Positions 32,825 through 43,400 of a DNA stretch of 64,000 nt are shown here, piece by piece. The DNA is from Isoetes taiwanensis. Its lineage: Eukaryota > Streptophyta > Lycopodiopsida > Isoetales > Isoetaceae. Under the pieces are notes generated by a model that worked only from the letters and a program-made list of their open reading frames with translations, was not told the origin of the DNA and made no database searches. The stretch lies in assembly GCA_021234155.1 (NCBI GenBank), contig JAJEKV010000052.1, positions 1,239,933 to 1,303,932 of the forward strand, written 5' to 3'. Position 1 is the first letter of the stretch. Each line of letters opens with the position of its first letter. Both the position numbers and the translations under genes were made by a program.

Positions 32825-33106
32825 CTATCTACTAAATCCTAAGGAGAAAAACCCCCTACTCCGGTTTGGAGCAGAGGTGATACGCAGGATGTGGTAGTAA
32901 TTCTGCTCCGGATCCCAGCGCAGGTGAATCACCACCTCCATCCCGTTGGTAAGGGGATCGGGATGCTCAGCCATCTCGGCACACCACCCGTCCATTGCGA
33001 TACCACGATTGTGGCACCGCCACAGGTCCAGGCAATCCATCTTGCAGGTAATCCACTCAAGGCGGTTTGAAGGCATAGTGCACTTGTCGTGAAGTCGGCG
33101 AGACAT
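32825..33106 (-). CDS. Antisense ORF of Gypsy 1 (93 aa, function unknown)
   Basis: It is an uninterrupted minus-strand frame in a region where the sense frames are broken. The product is 93 residues, starts MSRRLHDKC, contains WITCKMDCLDLWRCHNRGIA and HLRWDPEQNYYHILRI, and has no domain I recognise. A TATA box (TATAAAAG, 33154-33147) lies about 48 bases upstream of the ATG, so it may have its own promoter. Tat-lineage elements such as Grande are known to carry an ORF in reverse orientation after pol, which fits the position. It could produce antisense RNA to the element or a small accessory protein; both are inference. Confidence 0.5.
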   Translation of the reverse strand: MSRRLHDKCTMPSNRLEWITCKMDCLDLWRCHNRGIAMDGWCAEMAEHPDPLTNGMEVVIHLRWDPEQNYYHILRITSAPNRSRGFFSLGFSR

Positions 33107-33146
33107 CTATGGCGCCGCCGGGTATCTCGCCCCGACCCCCTTTCGT

Positions 33147-33155
33147 CTTTTATAG
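33147..33155 (-). promoter_or_regulatory. TATA box of the antisense ORF
   Basis: Minus-strand CTATAAAAG, about 48 bases before the ATG of the 93-residue antisense frame. Confidence 0.45.
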
Positions 33156-33645
33156 TCCAACGGCGGACTCCTGTCAGCGTGGACCAATCAGAAAAATTCG
33201 CCAGCGTGTTTGCAATGCAAGGCTGATTTCTAAGCGGGGAATCTTTTCTCCCGCCGCATATCTAGCCATGGTACCTTCGACACCTTCGTTTTAATGATAT
33301 CCCACTTGAGTTGCCACAAACATTAAATGTCATCCCTTCTTTTCACACCGTCGACCATTAATATCGTCCTTCGCGCGGTGGTCACATCCGATCATTCCCT
33401 TACGTCTCGCGCCACCGATTCATTGCTTCTCCCTTTGCCGTTTGGGGACTTAGCCAAAATTTTGCCTCTCAATCACCCTTTCGCATCTGCCGCCACCTGG
33501 CACCATCAACGGTTGCTGGTTCATCATGCCCGTTCGCCAACATTTCTGCTCCCTAGAGCCTTTTCGCCTATCTGCATTTTCGTCTTCCGCTCCGCTCTCC
33601 CTTACTTAACACCGCTCTTCCTGTTCCCTTAGGCGCTCTCTTCGC

Positions 33646-36217
33646 CATGGCTGCACCTAAATTTTCGAAACACTTCAAACCCTTTGCTCAAGGGATCGGG
33701 GGCTCTTTTAGAAATCTGTGTCTTTCTTGGCGCCCACCTTCGCGTGGCGCCCTCGTTGGCGTGAAGTCGTGAAGTCGCTGAACGTAGAAGCTTTATGAAT
33801 TGTGCGCCAAATGGACCTCCCTGCACCCAATCCAGAGCAATTGAAGCAGTTCATCGCTCACATCGTCAACAGCCCAAATGGATATGCTATTGTGGTCGAT
33901 GGCACCACCATTTTGCTTACCCCGATTTACGATTCCCGAGGTATTCCGTATTCCTTTGCAAACACCTTGTTTATCTTGGGCTGCCTTACAGGATATAGAT
34001 GTCACTGAGTTTGGTGCTCCTTCTTATCAAGCAAACATGCATCGCCTCACCAATATTGCAAAGTCCCATGACACTTTTGTCAAATTTTTGTGGCGCAAGT
34101 TACTTGGGTATTCTATCAAGAACACCCACATCAATAAGCCGTTCTATAATATGGTGATCACAGCCATCCGCTCAAATCACCACATTGATTGGCCCCAGCT
34201 GTTGTTCTACCGCCTTCTTCAAGAAGTAGACCGCATTCGGGCTACCCCCTCCTCTGTCTCTGAAGTTTCAGTGGGTGGCCATCTTCAAGCCCTCATCCGT
34301 CATTATCTTCCTGTTCCTGTGTCCGTTTCAAATTCTCATGCCTCCACTCAGCAATCCCTACATTCACTTCCTCAAAATCAACAGGGGGGCACTTCACGCC
34401 CTTCTTCTTCTGGTCATGTCCAACATAACACCACGCATGTCACTGTCTCCTCTTCCTCCACAGAAACGAGGCTCTCCGGTTCTCATCATGTCTCTCAAAC
34501 GTCACAAACACGGCAACAGCAGGCCCCTCCACCTCCCCATCCTCGCCCGGCCGTATCAATACCGGCAAGATGTTCCAGCTCTTTGCTCTCAAGTTGCAAG
34601 AGTCGGGGCGGCTCTCATGAATGGAGTTCAAAGCGTCCACGGAGGCCTCGAGCGGTTACCGCGACCTTTCCGCTACCACGCCAAGTTCACACTCACGGAG
34701 ACCCGGCTTCAAGCAAAACATGAGGCTCTTTTGCAGGGCGTGAGGATCTGAAGTGCCCCAATCAAAACGATCACGCTGGCGTCAGCAGGCTCAATTGCAA
34801 ACCACCATTCAGGAACTGTTGGAGCAGGTCAAGGCACGGGAGACTCTCTTGGTTGATAAAGATAAAGACATTGCCAAGCTAGACACGCTGTATACAGAGC
34901 TTTCTCGGCATTACAACACTCCTGAAAGCCCAAGACCTTACAGCGCGTGACGCTCAAATAGCCTCCTTAGAAGCTCAGCTGTCCACGCTGACCTCTCAGC
35001 TCACGCCTCTCCAAGATCAGCTTACGGAGGCTCAGAAACAGAAAATTATCGATGACGCCGAGATTGCCACGCTTCGCCTCAATCTTCCTGGGCAATCCTC
35101 TTCCCATGCCACGCCTTCTCAGAAACGGGTCCGTGATCAGTCACGTCTTTTGTTGGAAAAGGAAAACCGGATCCGCGATCTTGAACATCAGCTGCAGCAA
35201 GCCATTCAGTCTGCTGCTGAGGCCCAGACCAAACAAGAAGGCTACGTTACCATCGCCCTCAACATGTTAGTTGACTTCCCTATTCCTTCCAGTTATCTCG
35301 ATTATGTGGTTGCCCGCCGCCACCTCTTTCTTCTGAAGTGGTATGCGGCCGATGGTCCAGTTGATGTCCACCTGCGCACTGAGGATTTTCTTCGAATCTG
35401 GCCAGACCTCTCTGTTGAAGACAAAGGTTTACTCTGCGCCCTTTTAGTCTTCGACCTCATTCACTGTGAAGATCCGGATTTGATCACCTTCCGCGTGGTT
35501 CAGCCGATGGCGTACATCTTCCATGATTTCTATCTGGCTGATACACAGGACAAATTTCGAGATGGGCCATATCAGAACTTTCAGGGTGACTCAACAGTTC
35601 AATGATTGCTCTTGGACAACAACCCATATTTGTCTGATCATGATCGGACACACGCTCTTCATCAGGAGTACATGCCTGAGCTTGCTCATCATTTACCTCT
35701 ATGGCAAGCCGAAACGCTGGAACAGGTAAGGAAGAATCTTGCGCATCCTGAGGATCTTCCATTTGCCCAAGTGTATATGCAGCACTTGGCAGGTTACAAT
35801 CAACTGAGTGCTCTTCTGGATAGCAAGACAGTCCCCACGGGTTGGGATAGCCCCCCTGTCTACTCTCAGCTCCCTGCTTCTGCTTGGGACCGGTGGTGCA
35901 AAGCTCTTGATCCCGACCTTGTCCGTGAATTCCGGGAGCAAGCTCAGCAGCCCACACCCACGGGTATGGTCCCCTCTCCATATGCTTCACTGGGAGTCCC
36001 TCCCCGCCTACGGTTCCTCACCTCAGATTGGCGTCTTCCCTTTTGGACCAAGGTCATGGATGGCCACGCTGGATGGACTCTGCCTCAGATCTCGACGGAT
36101 CTCCGGTGGGATCCCCGTTTTTGTCGGGCGGCTCAATTGGGAGGATGGTGCCACCCACGGATGACACTTCAAATTGGATCTATATTGCAAATGAGGGTGG
36201 TTGGCAAGCGCCGATGA
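33646..36217 (+). pseudogene. Additional sense ORF of Gypsy 1 between integrase and 3' LTR
   Basis: Several plus-strand pieces run in one direction over 2.6 kb. The first is about 33800-34010 (QFIAHIVNSPNGYAIVVDGT), then 34010-34723 (RLTNIAKSHDTFVKFLWRKL, followed by a Ser/Gln/Thr-rich stretch). A glutamine-rich coiled coil comes next (34753-35260, for example QLQTTIQELLEQVKARETLL and ENRIRDLEHQLQQAIQSAAE). Last is a long frame 35150-36217, interrupted only by one TGA at 35603, containing YLDYVVARRHLFLLKWY and DNNPYLSDHD. I recognise no catalytic domain. Its position matches the extra ORF of Tat/Athila-type elements; a structural or coiled-coil accessory role is inference. Alternatively it is captured host sequence. 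Confidence 0.55.
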
Positions 36218-36655
36218 TCTTTATTCCGGCCTTGATACTTTCTTGCGAATGCGCCACCTCACCAGACCCTTCATTACACCATCAAAGGCGGCTTACGTGC
36301 TGCTCTCAAGTGCATCCGGTCAGCTCCTTAAATCGGCGGCGTCCATCTTTTCTTGCAACCCGAATGCGGCGTCGGTGCCCGGTCTCAGTGACCCGCCTAC
36401 TCATGGAGTGCCGATTCGTTTCTTCGACCGCGACACATCTTTGCCACGAAGACATGGTGCGCTCTCATTTCCTCATTGATGCAGATCCGCGCCTTGGGTT
36501 CAACACTCTGCTGCGCTTCAAATACGTCCGGGATCTCATTGGCACTTACCATAATGGTGCCCGTCCTCATTCCCGTAAAGATCACTTTCGGCTGCTGGTT
36601 TCCCGCCTCGAGACACTTCCTCCTTTTCTTCACTCGAGTGCGTTTGGTGGGGGAG
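36218..36655 (+). other. Gypsy 1 region before the 3' LTR
   Basis: Frame pieces continue (SHFLIDADPRLGFNTLLRFK, RFKYVRDLIGTYHNGARP, about 36460-36560), probably the end of the extra sense ORF. The polypurine tract GGTGGGGGAG ends at 36655. Confidence 0.5.
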
Positions 36656-37246
36656 TGTTGGTCCATTTGTGCCTCACGGTGCGGGACTATTCATGCATAC
36701 GACGGACCACATCAAGTCCAAGGATCCTCAGTCAGGCACGGGTCAGTCGTCAAAGGCCCAGCAAAAGACCAAGCAGCAGACCACGCAGTCAAAGCCCGCG
36801 TCTGGTATCAAGAGGCGGCGCTGACAAGTGAATGACCTTTCACCGCCTCGCGTTGCGTCAGGCGTGATTCGGCACTTCAAGAGGCACCCGCAAGCATTCC
36901 GCAAATCGGGCCTCCTTCCAGGAGTCGGCACCGAAATCAGTCAGAGTGTCTATATTGGGCCAAAGGCCATTGTACTATATATATGAGTAGAGCTAGAGCT
37001 CTAGTTTTTAGATGAGTTTTGAGTCTTGTCTCATTTCTGTTTTCTCTCAATTGCGAGAGCTCATGTATCTTCATTGACATCAAGGAAGCTTATTATTGTG
37101 ATCTCATTGTTTTTTTTGTTTTCTTTTCCCTTTCCTTTGTTTTTCTTGCAAATCCCGCGTGACATAGTCCCCGGAGTCTCCTGTTAGATCCAAGGGTCCT
37201 CACAGAGGGCTGTCTTGCAGGAGTTCCCGAACCCAGACCCCAAACA
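36656..37246 (+). repeat. Gypsy 1 3' LTR (591 bp)
   Basis: Starts TGTTGGTCC, ends CCCCAAACA, same length as the 5' LTR, followed by the ATTCC duplication. TATA box near 36970. Confidence 0.92.
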
Positions 37247-37251
37247 ATTCC

Positions 37252-38304
37252 AATAGCTGGGGTTCCTTGAGATCTGTAGAATGTAGTGTATAGGTTGTAA
37301 GAGACATGCTTAGGACGATTGTAGCTGACAAGCCAGCCATTCAATAGCAGTATCGGAGTCCACCAAGGATGCCCTCTCTCTCCTACATTGTTTGGACTGT
37401 ACATTCATCAATTCAAGAGTTGGCTAGCTGAAAATGGGGGGGGACCGAGCTCACCTCCTACACTAGATTACCAGGCAGTTGATATATGATGATGATGCAA
37501 CCTTGACAAGACTAAGCTGGTCCTCATATCATCCTCACGTCAGCCAAGAGCCCCCTCCTTCAGTTACTGGAGGTAAAATGTAGAAATGGCATCCACCTAC
37601 AAGTATTTGGAAGTGGAGTTCCCCTCTACTATACTGGGACGCGTCCATCCATCTACGAGTGATAAGGGGCTGGAAGGCGCTATATGCAATGCAAAACAAT
37701 AGCCATAGAGCAGAGTTATTTGATTGGGCCCATCAATCACACATGTTCAGAGTCTTGGTGGAGGCCTGTCCTTTTATGTGGGGTCGAGGTCTGAGGCCCC
37801 GTGGTGTCCTCACTACCAGGAATGACTTGGAGCAAGTGCAAAAAGCCTTCTTGGCTCGGGCACTGGGGGTGAAATCCATGGTCCCATATCAAATCTTGTT
37901 AGAGGAGGCAGGTTTTTTACCCCTTCAAAGGGCGACCCTTGATCGATACATCGTCTCTTTTCGGAAGGTGGTCACTATGGACGATGCTCATCTCCCTAGC
38001 CTAGCTTATATTGTAGCAATGGGGCCATAGCATGTCTCAAGGCATGTTGGAAGGAAAAGCGAGCTTAGTGGCTCGCCAGATAGAATGTGTGCAGGAGCAC
38101 ATATACGTACAGGTATAAATAGACGAAGATCGCCACGTCTTGAGGCAGTACCTTGATGCTTGCTTCTTGAGCAAGCTCTAGGATGCCAGCACTTTTGAAC
38201 AGGTCAAGGCAGCACATTACCAGTGCCACATAAATTTCATAGTGGAATGGGGCCTGCAATGCTAGCTTCGTATCCATCTGGCTACAAAATGTGCAGACTC
38301 ATTG
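37252..38304 (+). mobile_element. LINE B, part 2 (RT palm to C-terminal domain)
   Basis: Resumes right after the ATTCC duplication. Frame pieces read RDMLRTIVADKPAI, a damaged G-C-P-L-S-P segment, and QLIYDDDATL at about 37465, which is RT motif C with YDDD in place of YADD. Later come LEQVQKAFLARALGVKS and the same DRYIVSFRKVVTMDD segment as LINE A. Stops and shifts are frequent. Interrupted at 38304 by the chromovirus. Confidence 0.75.
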
Positions 38305-39644
38305 TGTGACGTTCCAGCACAATATACGTTATAAATGTGTATATTATACTATTGCGTCATGGAACCCTCAAAGAAAAGCCTTTTCAGATTCCATCTGCAA
38401 GACGTCAGGTTAGGATAGCGCCTGGGTCATTTTTGCCTGAACATCATTCTTAAATCCTTCGACGATCAGTGATCATCTCAGGGGGATGGACGGCATTAGA
38501 GAAATGGGAGCCAACCAAGGTTCGGGTGAGTGATTGATTTGATAGGCAAATCCAGATTCTCGACTGGCATTCTGCCAGTTTTGTATCCATTCTTAGCTAT
38601 AGGTGATCTCTAGAGCCTAAGAGAACCCTGAGCCCCATTGACAAAGGAACCTAACCATGTATGTTTAGTAGGCAGATTAGATCTATTTTGATAGTTTAGT
38701 TCATTGATGTTGATGGATTATCTCTATGCCCATCTCTTGTGTATTAGGAAGGGGTATAGAGACCCCGAGCCCCAGTAGATGATGATTCTAGATGCCTCAT
38801 TAATTTCCAATTAATTCGACCTATGTATAAGAGCCCCCTGGCTGTGGGTGGCGGAGCACGATCGGCTAACAGGGAAGACTTGTTCCAGTTACAGTTGATC
38901 CCTGTAGTGTGTAAAGCCTACCGGGGATCACTATGGATTAGGCCTAATAAATGTGGGCAAGGTATGGGCTCGACATCTCTTGGGTGATGCATTGCCTTTA
39001 ATGGGGTTGAAGTCGTAGATGAGCAATGGCTCTTTAACGCATCTGTAACTGGCATATATCTTCTGGAGGAGAGTAGTCTCTTCCTACTTCATCGAGATTG
39101 GGGAGATGCAACCCAGGAATAGCCCCTTTGGCTATGCACCCGACAGGCTATGGTCAAGCTCCAAGACTCTTCAGCCTATCTGCAAAGTATGCATAGAAGG
39201 GGCGGATGGAGTGGACTACCCTTTTACCATGTTTTTATGCCAGCCAACTTCATTGCCATGAACTCTCTCTGTATTGACCTCTGGAGATCCCAAGCCGTCA
39301 ATCCATCCCTATGAGTCTGAGCCTGGGTAGGATTTTGCCCTTTTGATGTTGTTGATGTTGTATATGTTGTACTGATCTTGTTATAGTGAGTCACCCTTCA
39401 AGGTGATTGTGTTTTATGTGACGCTATATGCTTATGTTTTTATACGCTTCTGCAGCTAGGTCGATCCCAAGGGAGACGGGATGAATGACATGTCTATTCC
39501 TCCCCCTCGAACACTTGCTCAGTGCTCACCATCAAGAGTCTGACGATAGGTAGAGGGCCTTGTGTCAGCGAGATTACGCTGACAAGGAGGATGAACTCCA
39601 GTTCTATATGTTCGGGACATCATATACGCGCAGGGGACGTCACA
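38305..39644 (+). repeat. Gypsy 2 5' LTR (1340 bp)
   Basis: Begins TGTGACGTTCCAG and ends GACGTCACA. About 150 bp shorter than the 3' copy because a segment after the first 60 bases is missing. Shares the CTTGGCTGTGG/GTGGCG-type and GGAAGGGG-AGAGACCC blocks with the 3' LTR and with the solo LTR near 51-52.7 kb. Confidence 0.88.
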
Positions 39645-39653
39645 ATGGTTGAA

Positions 39654-39666
39654 TGGTATTAGAGCC
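39654..39666 (+). other. Gypsy 2 primer binding site
   Basis: TGGTATTAGAGCC is complementary to the initiator tRNA-Met 3' end except for one transition. It lies nine bases after the 5' LTR. Confidence 0.7.
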
Positions 39667-40330
39667 ATGATCTTGGTCGACCAAGATCGAGTAGTGGCCA
39701 TACCCTTGTAGTGACTAACTAGCCTAGATACTCAGTCTTGGAAATAAAAGCCCAAGCAAGAACCTCGAGCATTGGGAATTTTTTTTTTCCATGGGTAGAG
39801 CTAGCAGCTAGATAGAAGTAGGGTAATGAGCAAACATGTAAAAGACCTTGTAGGTTAAAGAAAGTATTCTTAGGAAAAATTCTAGGTGTATTTGGCCTGA
39901 CCACTCACACCATGCACAAATCATATGTTAGGTTGCAACTTAATCCCCTGTGGCGCATGCTATGAGTGGTCCATCTAATTTGACCATGGATCTAGGTCAT
40001 ACATGCTCCAAAATGGAAAATAAAAGATGGATTCCTGCTTAAAATGATAAAATAAGATGGAAAACATGTTAGATCCCAACCTCCCCGGTGGCACATGCTG
40101 TGAGTGGTCCAGTAATAATTTCTCTGAAGGAACATAAGGTATAGAACCACCAGACATAAGTTTCACTAAAAGATAGGTAATTCCATTTTTTTCATGCCAA
40201 GCCCTAAATTTTTCCAATGCTATAAATAAGAAACCAATGTCTCATTTTTTTAGGGTTTGCTTTGTTTTATCCTGCTCAGCCTCTTCGCTGCTTCCTAGGT
40301 GCCTTTGAGGCGATCATCGATTCGTCAAAT

Positions 40331-43300
40331 ATGGGTCGCACAAAGCAAACGACCAAGAAGTTGACAAAAGCAGAAAGAGCGAGCGCCCAAGCACATGCCA
40401 TGCAATAGAAGTCGGGAAATGCCGAAAGGGAGAGAATGGCCGAGGAGCAGGCAGAGGGCACAGAGGAGGAGATGCAACCAGGAACAGCGCAAATAGATGA
40501 CTAGACGGAAACACTAAAGGTCAAGAAGAAACGTACTCCAGAAGAGAAGGAAGCCCGACATCTTCGACTTGAAAAGAGAAAAAAGAAGGCTCTAAAGAAA
40601 AGGAAAAGGACATGCCGAGCTAAGAGGCGTGAAGAAGAAGAGCAGTGAAGGGAGCGGAGAACGAAGAACATGGAGGACAGAGATCCGAAGGGCAAAGAGC
40701 TGCAACAACAAGAACCATCAAAGAAGAAGAAGAAAAGACCTATAGGTATCGTCATAAACGAGAGGCCAGAAGGAGACGTCCCACCGTCATCATCTGACAA
40801 CGACTTGGAATATGCCTATCACCTACTAAATGAGCTCATGAAACAAGCGGAATCTTCTCGGGCAAAGGATCAGCCCTTGCCAGAATCATCAGGACACCAC
40901 GAAGGCGAGGGAGAGGACACAAAAACTCCAACTCCCGTCGAACCACCCGAGCTCCCACCCTACTCTAAATAAATAGTACCAGACCGTAAGAAACCGACAG
41001 GTCGAACCAGACAGTGGTAGAAGAACCTTCTATCTAGCCACTCAATGTTGAGCCCCAGCAGCAGATGACCAACTATTTTGGAATACGAGCACTCTCGGGA
41101 ACAACTGACAGAGGCCAGGGAGGACTCAAATGAAGACATTGAGGACTAGATTGAAGTGGATCCAGAACAAGAACTCCAAGAAGCAGAGGAGGAAGTAAAC
41201 CAATTCGAGGCAGATCGGTGAATGCCTCGAGTAGCTCAACCAATGGAGATGGGCATTACAAGCCTAGCTCCAATCATCCTTGAAGGGCAGGAGTACCTAA
41301 TCCTGAACGACATCAAGAACCTGGTCAAGTGTAGAGAATGGGGATACCAAGTTGACGAGCTCCTTTATCTTCTTCGACAACAATAGGAGCTGGATGATTT
41401 TATTGATTAGGAGGTGCACGATTTTGCTCTCGAAATCAGAGAAGCAAAAACTTACATGGGGCATACAATCTCGACATCGAAGCCTATGGCAAAGTCAAGG
41501 AGATGATGTTTGCCAAACAGCTCCCATCGGAGGAAGAGTTTATAGCTCCTCAAGAGCGAATGGGTATTAGGGGCAAGACCACAAGGGTGCTTGAACTTAG
41601 CTCCTCCTCAGCAGCACCGACAACTACATTTCAAGGAAGTGCGACGAATCTCACTAGCCTTGGATCTCTCTTCTAGGATCATGGAGAGATGATAACAATA
41701 CACCTTGACGATTACTCGTCAACGCACCGAAGCACCCCAGGAGCATGAGGCGACCACCATCCAGGAGGAGCGCTCAAGTATTGTCTTAGCCGACAACATG
41801 GAACATGTCATCTTGGTGAAGCAGACAATAGCATTAAGTATATTTGACTTCGTAGTCCCTCACCTTCGATAAGGCAGGTTAGCAGTTACAGCATTCCACA
41901 CATCTAATAGAAGGGTGGAAGAGCTAGTTTCGGCCATCCGAGGGAGGTCATCTAGAGACATCCGCAGAAACTTGGGACATATAGTTAGGACAGCCCAAGT
42001 GAAGAAATTATTGGAACATAACCCGTCCTATCGATGAAGCATTATGTCGACCATCATAACCATATATCGGATATATATTAATAAAATAATGTATCTTTCG
42101 TTTTGCATTACAATGTTCTTTGATAATTTTGTTATAACAACCATATCATCCAACAATTAATGCAATAACAAAAAAGCTCATGAGAGGTGGGTATAATGTA
42201 ATGTGTGCAGCCAGAATAGCCAGGACTGCCGAACATAACCGTCAATACCGAGACGATTAGACACCACCTCGGCAGTTCCAACCTCAAAACATCTTCAAAG
42301 AATACGAGATGCCGACTCCCGAGGAGGAACTATACCAAATGAGGTCCAACATCCAAGAAATAAAGGCACTTTTAGCAAAGAGGGCATCGAACATGCCGGA
42401 CCAGAATGTTCAGTTGCCTTCAACACTGCCTCAAGCTAAGGACAAGGGAAAGAGGAGGAGCCGAAGAAGGAGATCTCCAAGTTCAGACCCCAACAGGACT
42501 GCCCCGGGGGGGGAGAGGGGTCAGAACAGGGACAGAGCCGCAAATGGAGCAGATTATAAAAAGAAAGTAGATTCAGCCCTCATTAACATATGGAAAGCTT
42601 GAAAGCTGGAACAATTTTCGGGCAGTAGAAGGTTCGAGATGTAAGCCAAGGTATGGCTGGACGAAATGAGGGAGTATAGTAATGCCTATGGAATGAAGGA
42701 TAAAGACAAAGGCAAAGTAGCTACAAGCAACCTCAAAGGAGCAGCTAGAATATGGTGGAAGGGCTATGCCAAAGCCCACGGCTTAAGCCGAGATAGCTGC
42801 AGGTTCAAGAAGTTCACAAAGTATTTAAGCGCCACTATGTTCCTCGGGAACATAAATGCCACATGATGCAGTAGTTTTACAGACTAGAATAGGGCAACAA
42901 GTCGGTGCAGAAGTACACCAAAGAATTCATGAGGCTAAAGCTCTATGTGCCGAAGCTAACTGAAAGACAGGCTAGGGTCTCAATGATGAAATAAGAAAAC
43001 TTGTCAGAGCCACCAACCCACGGTCGGTGCCAGAAGCGAAGTCCAAAGCAATTATTTTGCAAGGAACAGGACCCCAAGATAGTGGACCAAAGCCGTATAT
43101 ATATGACAAGGGAAAGAACTCGAGAGGGTATAGTCCTAGAGCAGCCAGCCCAGCACCAGCAAAAAGCACTTATAATGCCAATTATGGGAAGCAATAGGAT
43201 AAGAAGTAGGTGACCTTCAAGGACAAAGAACAAGGAGGAGGTTCTAACTACTCCAAGGCAGTCAAACAGTTCCTCAATTCAATCCCAAAAGAAGAAACGA

Positions 43301-43400
43301 CAAGAATGCATTGAAGCAGTTATGCTTCCGATGTTTCCAAATCGGGCACAGAATACATAGTTGCCCCTTTGTGATGAACGCGGCCCTTGTAGAGTTGAGA
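40331..43400 (+). pseudogene. Gypsy 2 gag with histone-H3-tail-like N-terminus
   Basis: From the ATG at 40331 one frame runs to 40972, broken only by TAG at 40406 and 40502 and TGA at 40646, all consistent with C-to-T or G-to-A changes. The start MGRTKQTTKKLT parallels the H3 tail (A-R-T-K-Q-T-A-R-K-S-T). A very basic Lys/Arg stretch follows (about 40507-40640). Later frames hold acidic, Glu-rich linker and the gag core (LKGAARIWWKGYAKAHG at about 42734; EQGNKSVQKYTKEFMRLKLY near 42900). The CCHC knuckle CFRCFQIGHRIHSC is at 43323-43364. Intact Gag would package RNA; this copy is dead. Confidence 0.75.

Larger units (their letters stand above)
25283..37246 (+). mobile_element. Ty3/Gypsy element 1, Tat-like, about 12 kb, degenerate
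   Basis: Two 591-bp LTRs, TGTT...AACA type (25283-25873, 36656-37246), flanked by a perfect ATTCC target duplication (25278-25282, 37247-37251). Order: gag, protease, RT/RNase H, integrase, then about 3.9 kb of extra sequence with an antisense ORF and a long sense ORF, a purine tract (GGTGGGGGAG ending at 36655) and the 3' LTR. RT before integrase defines Gypsy; no chromodomain is seen. The additional, partly antisense ORFs after pol recall the Tat lineage (Grande, Retand, RIRE2). Frames are broken by many small indels. A LINE copy sits inside at 28.8-29.8 kb. Confidence 0.9.

Noticed and set aside
40501-40800. Minus-strand Ser/Phe-rich frame opposite Gypsy 2 gag
   Set aside because: Its composition is the complement of the Lys/Glu-rich gag codons; no independent signal.
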